Shown: piece after piece, positions 25,504-31,917 of the stretch
Layout of the letters: each line of letters starts with the position of its first letter
How positions within the stretch are numbered: position 1 is the stretch's first letter
DNA from: Ruminococcus sp.
GTDB lineage: Bacteria; Bacillota; Clostridia; Oscillospirales; Ruminococcaceae
Direction of reading: 5' to 3'
Length of the DNA: 54,910 nt
NCBI RefSeq assembly: GCF_016287535.1
Contig: NZ_JAEFAJ010000019.1
Coordinates: 1-54,910 of the forward strand
Position numbers and translations under genes: made by a program
The notes under the pieces: generated by a model
What the model saw: the letters and a program-made list of their open reading frames with translations, nothing else
The model's database searches: none
Told to the model about the DNA's origin: nothing

Positions 25504-27921
25504 ATGCAGTACGGACACTTTGATCTTGAGAACAAAGAATACGTCATCACTAACCCCGCGACCCCCGCACCATGGGCAAACTATCTCGGAGACCCCGAGT
25601 ACGGCGCAATGATATCCAATAACGCCGCCGGCTACAGCTTCGTAAAATCCGGAGCGAACGGCAGACTTTCACGTTTCCGCTTCAATTCGGATATGGCTCT
25701 TCCCGGACGTTATATTTATATAAGAGACAATGATACCGCCGATTACTGGTCGGCTTCATGGCAGCCTGTGGGCAAGCCCCTTGACAAGTACAAGAGCGAG
25801 TGCCGCCACGGTACCGCCTATACGGTCATTTCAGCAGAGTACGCTGATATAAAGTCAGAAACTACTTACTACGTTCCCTACGGAAAGACCTATGAGGTAT
25901 GGAGAGCAAAGGTCACAAACAACTCCTCAAAGGAGAGAAAGCTCTCTGTATTCGGATTTATAGAATTCACAAACGAGCCCAACTACGAGCAGGATCAGGT
26001 AAATCTCCAGTACACACTGTTCATTACCCGTACAAGCTTTGAGGGCGGCAACCGCATACTCCAGCACATGAATGAAAATACAGGCTTCGACGAAAACGGC
26101 TACAACGGTCAGGAGCGCTTCTTCGGCATGGTAGGTCAGCCCGTTACAGGCTGCTGTGGAAGCTTCAGCGACTTCATCGGTCCCTACAGGACATTCTCAA
26201 ATCCTATCGCTGTCGAGAACGGCAGGTGCAGCGGCGTAATGAACTACAATTCCAACTCCTGCGGAGCTCTCCAGAGCGATATCGCTCTTGCTCCCGGCGA
26301 GACAAAGGAGTTCATCTTCGTTCTCGGTGAGCGCAAGGACCCGGAGGCTGCCGCTATACTTGATGAATACAAGGCAGCAGGAAAGGTCGACGCAGAGGTA
26401 AAGCAGCTGAAGGACTACTGGCACGGGCAGCTCTCAAACTTCAGGGTGGAGACTCCCTCCCCTGAGTTCAACAATATGATAAACGTATGGAACGCTTACC
26501 AGTGCTTCATTACATTTATATGGTCAAGAGCAGCTTCATTCATTTACTGCGGTCTCAGAAACGGCTACGGCTACCGCGATACAGTACAGGATATTCAGGG
26601 TATCATACACCTTGACCCTGAAATGGCAGCAGAGAAGATACGCTTCATGCTCTCGGCTCAGGTCAGCAACGGCGGCGGTCTGCCCCTTGTCAAGTTCGAC
26701 CACAACGCAGGTCATGAGACCTGCCCCGACGAGAACGACGAGCACAGCGTTTACGCCAAGGAAACAGGTCACCCCTCATACCGTGCAGACGACGCACTGT
26801 GGCTCTTCCCGACTATCGTCAAGTACCTCGGCGAGAGCGGCAACAAGGGCTTCCTTGATGAAGTCATCACATACGCGGAAGAGGGCGGCGGAAAGGCTAC
26901 GGTTTACGAGCACCTCAAGAACGCTATCCGCTTCTCAATGGAGCGTCTCGGCAGTCATGATATGCCGGCAGGTCTCCACGCAGACTGGAACGACTGTCTC
27001 CGTCTCGGCGCACAGGGCGAATCCACCTTCGTGGCATTCCAGCTCTACTACGCTATGAACGTAATGCGTGACATGGCTAAGGACAGGAACGATACAGACT
27101 ATATCAGCTACCTCGACGGCGCTCAGAAGAAGCTGGGCGCGGCTCTTGAAAAGTGCTGGGACGAGGACAGATTTATCCGCGGTATCCGCGACAACGGCGT
27201 TATCGTCGGCGCAAAGAAGGACCCCGAAGCCAATATGTGGCTCAATCCTCAGAGCTGGAGCGTTATCTCACGCTTTGCTTCCGACGAGCAGGCTGAAAAG
27301 GCTATGAACAGCGTTCACGACATACTCAATACACCTTACGGAGCCAAGCTCCTTGAACCGCCTTACAAGTACCACCACTTCAAGGGCGCTCTCATGCAGG
27401 TGTTCAACCTTGATACAAAGGAAAACGGCGGTATCTTCTCACAGTCTCAGGGCTGGCTCATACTTGCCGAGGCTCTTCTCGGTCACGGCGACCGTGCTTT
27501 CGAGTATTTCCTTGAAAGCTCTCCGGCAGCTATGAACGACAAGGCTGAGATACGTGTCATGGAGCCATACGTACACGGTCAGTTCACCGAGTCAAAGGCT
27601 TCACCCTACGAGGGACGTTCACACGTTCACTGGCTCACAGGTACAGCTTCTACTGTTATGGTAGGCTGTGTCGAGGGTATATGCGGTATGCGCCCCGATC
27701 TCGGCGGTCTGACTATCGCACCGTCTATCCCTGCAAAGTGGGACGGCTTCAAGATCGAGAAGAACTTCCGCGGAAAGAAGCTCAACATATCTATCGACAA
27801 CTCCGCACACGTTCAGAGCGGCGTAAAGGAGATAACTCTCAACGGTGAGAAGCTTGCAGGCAGCTATGTTCCTGCGGACAAGCTCAAAGACGTTAACGAG
27901 ATAAAGGTCATTATGGGCTGA
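25504..27921 (+). CDS. Cellobiose phosphorylase (GH94)
   Basis: Cytoplasmic enzyme of 805 aa, no signal peptide. It splits cellobiose with phosphate to glucose 1-phosphate and glucose, saving ATP. The opening MQYGHFDLENKEYVITNP and the segment TPAPWANYLGDPEYGAMIS match the family; HADWNDCLRLG near residues 492-502 holds the catalytic Asp, and the (alpha/alpha)6 barrel with FRYRDTVQD-like YGYRDTVQDIQG is intact. It forms a single-gene unit with its own promoter and terminator; no transporter or regulator is adjacent, so cellobiose uptake genes are elsewhere. Confidence 0.96.
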   Translation: MQYGHFDLENKEYVITNPATPAPWANYLGDPEYGAMISNNAAGYSFVKSGANGRLSRFRFNSDMALPGRYIYIRDNDTADYWSASWQPVGKPLDKYKSECRHGTAYTVISAEYADIKSETTYYVPYGKTYEVWRAKVTNNSSKERKLSVFGFIEFTNEPNYEQDQVNLQYTLFITRTSFEGGNRILQHMNENTGFDENGYNGQERFFGMVGQPVTGCCGSFSDFIGPYRTFSNPIAVENGRCSGVMNYNSNSCGALQSDIALAPGETKEFIFVLGERKDPEAAAILDEYKAAGKVDAEVKQLKDYWHGQLSNFRVETPSPEFNNMINVWNAYQCFITFIWSRAASFIYCGLRNGYGYRDTVQDIQGIIHLDPEMAAEKIRFMLSAQVSNGGGLPLVKFDHNAGHETCPDENDEHSVYAKETGHPSYRADDALWLFPTIVKYLGESGNKGFLDEVITYAEEGGGKATVYEHLKNAIRFSMERLGSHDMPAGLHADWNDCLRLGAQGESTFVAFQLYYAMNVMRDMAKDRNDTDYISYLDGAQKKLGAALEKCWDEDRFIRGIRDNGVIVGAKKDPEANMWLNPQSWSVISRFASDEQAEKAMNSVHDILNTPYGAKLLEPPYKYHHFKGALMQVFNLDTKENGGIFSQSQGWLILAEALLGHGDRAFEYFLESSPAAMNDKAEIRVMEPYVHGQFTESKASPYEGRSHVHWLTGTASTVMVGCVEGICGMRPDLGGLTIAPSIPAKWDGFKIEKNFRGKKLNISIDNSAHVQSGVKEITLNGEKLAGSYVPADKLKDVNEIKVIMG

Positions 27922-27936
27922 GTTTAATACATAATC

Positions 27937-27967
27937 AAGGCACTGTGATTATCACAGTGCCTTTTTT
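27937..27967 (+). terminator. Terminator of cellobiose phosphorylase
   Basis: Hairpin AAGGCACTGTGA / TCACAGTGCCTT followed by TTTTTT shortly after the stop codon at 27921. Confidence 0.93.
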
Positions 27968-28083
27968 GGTAGGGGCGGATATTAGCCGCCCGTTTTTAAT
28001 GCGGGACGTCGAGGACGCCGTCCCCTACACATGGTTATTTACAGTACGTTGGTTATTATCGGGCGCACACTGTGCGCCCCTAC
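27968..28083. repeat. Cluster of GC-rich short palindromes
   Basis: Three palindromic units in 115 bp: GGGGCGG..CCGCCC, a GGGACG..CGTCCC unit with an inner CGTCGAGGACG, and GGGCGCACACTGTGCGCCC, each joined to GTAGGGG or CCCCTAC ends. Related units occur at 30260-30294 and 31750-31889. They are non-coding, and an open frame across them is not a gene. Confidence 0.7.
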
Positions 28084-28143
28084 ATTATTGTGCAAATCGC
28101 TGTGTTTTACTTGTATCGGATTGTGTATTCACACAATTCTGAC

Positions 28144-28210
28144 AAGTTTACTTTGCAAAATCTTGACAAGTATACTTGGCAATGCTATAATATAATTACC
28201 GAGTAAACTT
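28144..28210 (+). promoter_or_regulatory. Promoter with three palindromic operators (DUF6442/HTH operon)
   Basis: TTGACA (28163-28168), 17-bp spacer, TATAAT (28186-28191). Operator copies AAGTTTACTT (28144-28153), AAGTATACTT (28168-28177) and GAGTAAACTT (28201-28210) lie before, inside and after the promoter; each is followed by TGGCAA or TTGCAA. The middle copy overlaps the -35 end and spacer, as expected for repression by the HTH protein at 28962. Confidence 0.8.
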
Positions 28211-28246
28211 GGCAAAATAATCTGCATGATTTGGGAGGTAACAATT

Positions 28247-28585
28247 ATGAACAAGGAAGAAATACTTGAAAAGAGCAGACAGGAAAACAAGAACCGCGAC
28301 ATTGCAGGAATGGACATAAACAAAAATGCTTCAAGGATATCGCTAATTTTCAGCCTGTTATTTATACTGTTTCTGCTGATAATGACATGGATAGCCAATA
28401 AGCACTTAAATCACGGCATTATCGCAACAGAGTACAGTATTATTTTCCCGTTGTTTCTTTATAAAGCTGTAAAAACCAAAAGCGCTTTGAATATAATCTG
28501 TGCAATACTTGCAGGACTTGGTCTTATCATATTTACTGTAACTACGATACGTGATATTTTCGATATATACCCGTTAGGAAGGTGA
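28247..28585 (+). CDS. Small membrane protein, DUF6442-like
   Basis: Protein of 112 aa. A hydrophilic start MNKEEILEKSRQENKNRD is followed by three hydrophobic segments (about residues 30-50, 58-75 and 80-100). The ATG at 28247 follows GGGAGG by 8 nt; an open stretch of seven codons upstream lacks such a site. A shorter relative follows 7 bp later. The N-terminal motif is the mark of the DUF6442 group as I recall it; function unknown. Confidence 0.82.
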   Translation: MNKEEILEKSRQENKNRDIAGMDINKNASRISLIFSLLFILFLLIMTWIANKHLNHGIIATEYSIIFPLFLYKAVKTKSALNIICAILAGLGLIIFTVTTIRDIFDIYPLGR

Positions 28586-28592
28586 ATGATCC

Positions 28593-28910
28593 ATGAATAA
28601 GGAAGAAATTCTCGAAAAAAGCAGAAACGATAACAAGAATAACGACCCATTTTATCTCGAAACGAGGGTTAAAGGCATGAAATACGGCAGAATTGCAGCA
28701 ATTATACTTTGCCTCGCACTTTTCGCCATTGACTATATCATACTCGGTAAAATGAACTACGGCTACTATAGTATCTTCACCGCATCATTCGCCGCCGATT
28801 ACCTTTACAGGTGGAAAAAGACCGATAACAAGGACGATCTTTACGCAGGTGCACTTATGGCTCTGGCAACTGTTGTATCTGTTGTGCTGCATTTCGTTCA
28901 TGGGTGTTGA
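28593..28910 (+). CDS. Small membrane protein, DUF6442-like (paralogue)
   Basis: Protein of 105 aa sharing MNKEEILEKSR and NDNKNND with the upstream gene, again with three hydrophobic segments (about 34-52, 57-72 and 82-100). The bodies differ, so this looks like an old tandem duplication. Co-transcribed with the HTH gene that follows by 51 bp. Function unknown. Confidence 0.82.
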   Translation: MNKEEILEKSRNDNKNNDPFYLETRVKGMKYGRIAAIILCLALFAIDYIILGKMNYGYYSIFTASFAADYLYRWKKTDNKDDLYAGALMALATVVSVVLHFVHGC

Positions 28911-28961
28911 CTATGAATACGGAAGATCTCTGTAAAGCAATTGATTATACGAGGTGACTGC

Positions 28962-29174
28962 ATGATAGACGATTCACTTATACTCCGAAACCGCCTTAAA
29001 GAGATACGCAAGGAGCAGAAGCTCTCGCAGGACGAGCTTGCGAAAATGGTGGGAGTATCCCGTAATACTATCAGCTCCATAGAAACAGGGCAGTTCAGTC
29101 CCACAGCCAAGCTGGCACTGATACTCTGTATCGCTCTCGATAAAAAATTCGAGGATATATTCTATTTTGACTGA
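28962..29174 (+). CDS. Cro/CI-type HTH regulator (70 aa)
   Basis: Single HTH_3 domain: RNRLKEIRKEQKLSQDELAKMVGV, SRNTISSIETGQFSPT and IALDKKFEDIFYF. Length and C-terminal DIFYF are those of compact autoregulators linked with small membrane proteins. The ATG at 28962 follows GAGGTG by 6 nt. As third gene of its operon it probably binds the AAGTNTACTT sites at 28144-28210 and controls its own expression (inference). Confidence 0.92.
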   Translation: MIDDSLILRNRLKEIRKEQKLSQDELAKMVGVSRNTISSIETGQFSPTAKLALILCIALDKKFEDIFYFD

Positions 29175-29181
29175 CATACAA

Positions 29182-29215
29182 AAAGCGCTTACGAATAATC
29201 GTAAGCGCTTTGTTA
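29182..29215. terminator. Bidirectional terminator between HTH and lipoprotein genes
   Basis: Perfect 13-bp hairpin AAAGCGCTTACGA / TCGTAAGCGCTTT with a 4-nt loop, with T-rich sequence on either side. It serves the rightward HTH operon and the leftward lipoprotein gene, which ends at 29216. Confidence 0.9.
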
Positions 29216-30124
29216 TTATTGATCCTGTTTTTCTGCGACCTGTCTTGAAGCTTCTTCGATAGCGTCCTTAGCCTGTGAATTCACTTCGCTGGCTAACACT
29301 TCAGCCTCTTCAAGCTGCTTTTTAAGCTCGTCGTTCATTACAACCTCACTTTTTTCTGCAAGAGGAATAGAATTACCGTCCTCGTCGTAGAATACGATAT
29401 TGTCTATATACATATCCGACTCGTTGGCGATTCCCCAGCGCATGATAAGGAAGTTGGCGTCCTCCATGTCCTCGGTCCAGCACATTCCGCTATCAGCCAG
29501 CAGGAACTTGAACGTGCCGTGAACCGCACCGGAAGTCTCGAAATTATACTCTCCGCCGCTGAACTCCTTGAAGTCGTACCACTTGTCCTCCTTAGCGGTG
29601 ACTGTGCCGCCGCCTCCGCCTATCCAGCCGGGAGCCCTTACGCCGTCAGCGTCGTCGGTCTTGAGGTGGTCTGCGGTAGCCTGAGCGTAAAGGTCAAACT
29701 CTATACTGCGAACTTTTGCCGCGCCCTCGCTGCCGAGAAGCTTTGTAGCGCTGATTATCACCTTCTGTACCTTTCCTTCAAGGGGAACGGTATTGTCGTC
29801 AGTAAATTTCAGCATTTTATTGCCCATGATCTCAGCTACGGAAAGAGTGCCTGAAGCGCAGTCCTTGTCCTCGTTTCTTGTAGTTACAAAATCAAATATA
29901 CCGTCGTCAAAGGTAACGGTATTTGGATCGGTAGCCTCAACGGGAACAGGCGGCTGAAGCTCCTCTTCTGTAGTGGTCTCGGTTGCTGCGGTTGTATCCG
30001 TGGGAGCAGTGGTCTCCTTACTGGTATCCGGCTTGGAGTCGTTCTCCTTTTTATCCGAACATCCTGCCGCACAGGCTGCGAGAGCAAAAGCCATAGCGCC
30101 TGCGATAAAGCTTTTGTAATTCAT
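29216..30124 (-). CDS. Lipoprotein with carbohydrate-binding-like domain
   Basis: Protein of 302 aa. Lipobox near residue 22 (ACAAGCSDKK) followed by an acidic, Thr-rich linker (about 23-60), then a beta-rich domain (65-245) with TFDDGIFDF, WYDFKEFSGGEYNF and the closing MYIDNIVFYDEDGN. That ending is common in beta-sandwich carbohydrate-binding modules. A short C-terminal helix follows. It is anchored at the outer face of the membrane, perhaps holding a polysaccharide. Family not determined. Confidence 0.72.
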   Translation of the reverse strand: MNYKSFIAGAMAFALAACAAGCSDKKENDSKPDTSKETTAPTDTTAATETTTEEELQPPVPVEATDPNTVTFDDGIFDFVTTRNEDKDCASGTLSVAEIMGNKMLKFTDDNTVPLEGKVQKVIISATKLLGSEGAAKVRSIEFDLYAQATADHLKTDDADGVRAPGWIGGGGGTVTAKEDKWYDFKEFSGGEYNFETSGAVHGTFKFLLADSGMCWTEDMEDANFLIMRWGIANESDMYIDNIVFYDEDGNSIPLAEKSEVVMNDELKKQLEEAEVLASEVNSQAKDAIEEASRQVAEKQDQ

Positions 30125-30179
30125 ATATGTATCTCCTTTGTGTGTACTGTAACGTGCCGTATCTCTTCTTTACACCAAC

Positions 30180-30208
30180 ATTGTAGCACAAAAAGCGAGC
30201 CGTGTAAA
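30180..30208 (-). promoter_or_regulatory. Promoter of the lipoprotein gene at 29216
   Basis: Leftward TTTACA (30203-30208), 17-bp spacer, TACAAT (30180-30185), about 55 bp from the ATG. Confidence 0.7.
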
Positions 30209-30259
30209 GTGGTTTGGAGCTTTTTTCACAAGCCTATCATAAGAGTTTCGGCAAGCCAA

Positions 30260-30294
30260 CAGTTAAGGGGCGGATTTTATCCGCCCCTTAACTG
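30260..30294. repeat. Long GC-rich palindrome
   Basis: A 15-bp perfect inverted repeat (CAGTTAAGGGGCGGA and its complement) with 5 bp in the centre. No T-tract on either side, so it belongs to the GGGGCGG palindrome family rather than being a plain terminator, although it lies between two leftward genes. Confidence 0.7.
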
Positions 30295-30341
30295 AAAGGT
30301 GACCCGCATGGTTCGCCTTTTCTTGTTCAATATAAAAATTT

Positions 30342-31193
30342 TTATTTTTTGCTTATCTTATTAAGAATGCTATTGGTGTTATGTCTTTGAATAGTTGAAA
30401 TTATAGCGGCTGTACGAGCCTCCCTGCGTGCTCTTTCAGATATCTCATTTTGTTCGTCCAATAATTGATTCTGTTCAATAGCAAGATCATTTTGTTGTTT
30501 AGCAAGTTCATTTGCCTGCTGCTGCGATAATACACGTGCGGTACTAAGCTGACGCTGCATATTCTTATCATACATATCAATTGCTTCTTTTATTTCATAG
30601 TCCGATGTTGACATTAACTCATACAAATATGTCAATGCATCAATATCCCTATACTGCATAGGAATAATATTTGTTGTCTGATAATTATCTTCCAATTCAT
30701 ATCGTAATCTTTCAACTTCTTTTTCCGTCTCTTCCAATTTAATATTATGCTGATTTTCCCACTCTGCTAATTCTTCATTATACTTTGGAATAATTACTTC
30801 ATCATATTCTTTCTTCATTACTATATACTTTTCATCTGCGATTGCCTGCTGTTCAATTTGCTGTCTATCTATCTCTTGACATTGATTAATATATTCCTCG
30901 GAATTCCTGATTTTCTTTTCTTCTGATTCCTTCCTTGAATTATATATCACTAAATAAATAATAAACCAAGGAAAGAAAATAAAACTGGGTATAATCGCAG
31001 TTAGCCAATTGAACTTTGTTTTGATTTTTATTTCCGGATAAGGCGCTTTCATTATTATATCTTTTGCCGGTCCACAAGGTATGGGTTTAAATTTTTCAAG
31101 TTTAAGCTGATTTAGCTTTTCTGTCTCAGATTCCAAAGATTTTGTAAGGTCTAAAGCCTTTTTCACAATAATTGCTTGTTCGTTGCTTTTCAT
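30342..31193 (-). CDS. Membrane-anchored coiled-coil protein of unknown function
   Basis: Protein of 283 aa, AT-rich in base use unlike its core-gene neighbours. It has a soluble N-terminus with helix (QAIIVKKALDLTKSLESE), a hydrophobic stretch at about residues 75-95 (WLTAIIPSFIFFPWFIIYLVIY), then about 130 residues of Gln/Glu/Lys heptads, and a C-terminal Gln/Asn-rich helix. ATG at 31193 has AGGAGGG 7 nt upstream. It faces an HTH gene at 31380 across a shared operator region and is probably controlled by it. Codon use suggests recent acquisition. Confidence 0.75.
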   Translation of the reverse strand: MKSNEQAIIVKKALDLTKSLESETEKLNQLKLEKFKPIPCGPAKDIIMKAPYPEIKIKTKFNWLTAIIPSFIFFPWFIIYLVIYNSRKESEEKKIRNSEEYINQCQEIDRQQIEQQAIADEKYIVMKKEYDEVIIPKYNEELAEWENQHNIKLEETEKEVERLRYELEDNYQTTNIIPMQYRDIDALTYLYELMSTSDYEIKEAIDMYDKNMQRQLSTARVLSQQQANELAKQQNDLAIEQNQLLDEQNEISERARREARTAAIISTIQRHNTNSILNKISKK

Positions 31194-31264
31194 TATAATA
31201 CCCTCCTTAAACATTCAGTAAAAACACTGGTTTCCAAGATTTCCAATTTAGAAAAACCGCGAAT

Positions 31265-31361
31265 AACATCATATATGTTGTTCAATCATATTATAACATC
31301 ATATATCATTTTTGTCAATACATCATAAATGTTGTAAAATACAATTGGTACATATTACAAT
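31265..31361. promoter_or_regulatory. Divergent promoters with three operator copies
   Basis: Leftward promoter: TTGACA (31313-31318), 17 bp, TATAAT (31290-31295). Rightward candidate: TTGTAA (31332-31337), 18 bp, TACAAT (31356-31361). Operator copies AACATCATATATGTTGTT (31265-31282), a half-conserved copy at 31295-31312 and TACATCATAAATGTTGTA (31319-31336). The middle copy fills the spacer of the leftward promoter, and the third covers the rightward -35. Confidence 0.75.
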
Positions 31362-31379
31362 AATCATGGGGTGTTGACT

Positions 31380-31721
31380 GTGCAAAATCACTTATATCTT
31401 TATCCAAATATGGTTTCAGTACGAAAGAAAAAATGTACTCAGTATGAACTTGCTGAGGAGCTCGGAATTACTCAGCAAGAAATAAGCCGCTATGAGCGCG
31501 GTGAAATAAAAGCACCGATAAATTATATAATTGATCTTGCAAAATTTTGCAATGTAAGTGTAGATTATATCCTTGGTCTTTCGCGTGACACAACAGATAT
31601 GTTGTCCGATGAGGATTTTGAACTGCTTGAAATATATGATAAGCTGGACGATAGCAATAAAATAAAACTAAAAGAACGTGCAGCAACACTGCTTGAAATG
31701 CAAACAGGCGAAACCGACTAA
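31380..31721 (+). CDS. Cro/CI-type HTH regulator with C-terminal extension
   Basis: About 113 aa. HTH_3 domain: VRKKKCTQYELAEELGITQQEISRYERG, then KFCNVSVDYILGLS, followed by a short helical tail (LSDEDFELLEIYDKLDDSNKI). Start uncertain: GTG at 31380 has weak GGGGT upstream, GTG at 31371 is also in frame, and ATG at 31410 has no ribosome-binding site. It is divergent from the coiled-coil gene at 30342 and is a likely repressor of both. Confidence 0.85.
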   Translation: MQNHLYLYPNMVSVRKKKCTQYELAEELGITQQEISRYERGEIKAPINYIIDLAKFCNVSVDYILGLSRDTTDMLSDEDFELLEIYDKLDDSNKIKLKERAATLLEMQTGETD

Positions 31722-31736
31722 TCGGTTTCGCCTTTA
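31706..31736 (+). terminator. Terminator of HTH gene
   Basis: Perfect 12-bp hairpin AGGCGAAACCGA / TCGGTTTCGCCT that overlaps the end of the gene (stop at 31719-31721), followed by TTTAATT. Confidence 0.82.
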
Positions 31737-31749
31737 ATTATGCAATAAC

Positions 31750-31889
31750 GGAACGCCGAGGACGGCGTTCCCTACAATATTTCCCATATACATAATTACG
31801 CATTACGAATTACGAATTAAGTGACGCCCAATGAACGTCACTACACTGCGACTACTCTCTACTCACTTGCGGGCGGCGGAACGCCGCCC
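31750..31889. repeat. Cluster of palindromic repeats beside mfd
   Basis: GGAACGCC..GGCGTTCC (31750-31771), AGTGACG..CGTCACT (31820-31842) and GGGCGGCG..CGCCGCCC (31871-31889), with ATTACGAATTACGAATTA direct repeats between. The same style of unit is found at 27968-28083. About 175 bp of this spacer hold no gene; mfd ends at 31918. Confidence 0.7.
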
Positions 31890-31917
31890 CTACAAGCTGA
31901 CGGCTAATGGCTGAGAG

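Noticed and set aside
27945..28142. Short plus-strand frame after cellobiose phosphorylase
   Set aside because: It runs through the terminator and GC-rich palindromes and has no ribosome-binding site.
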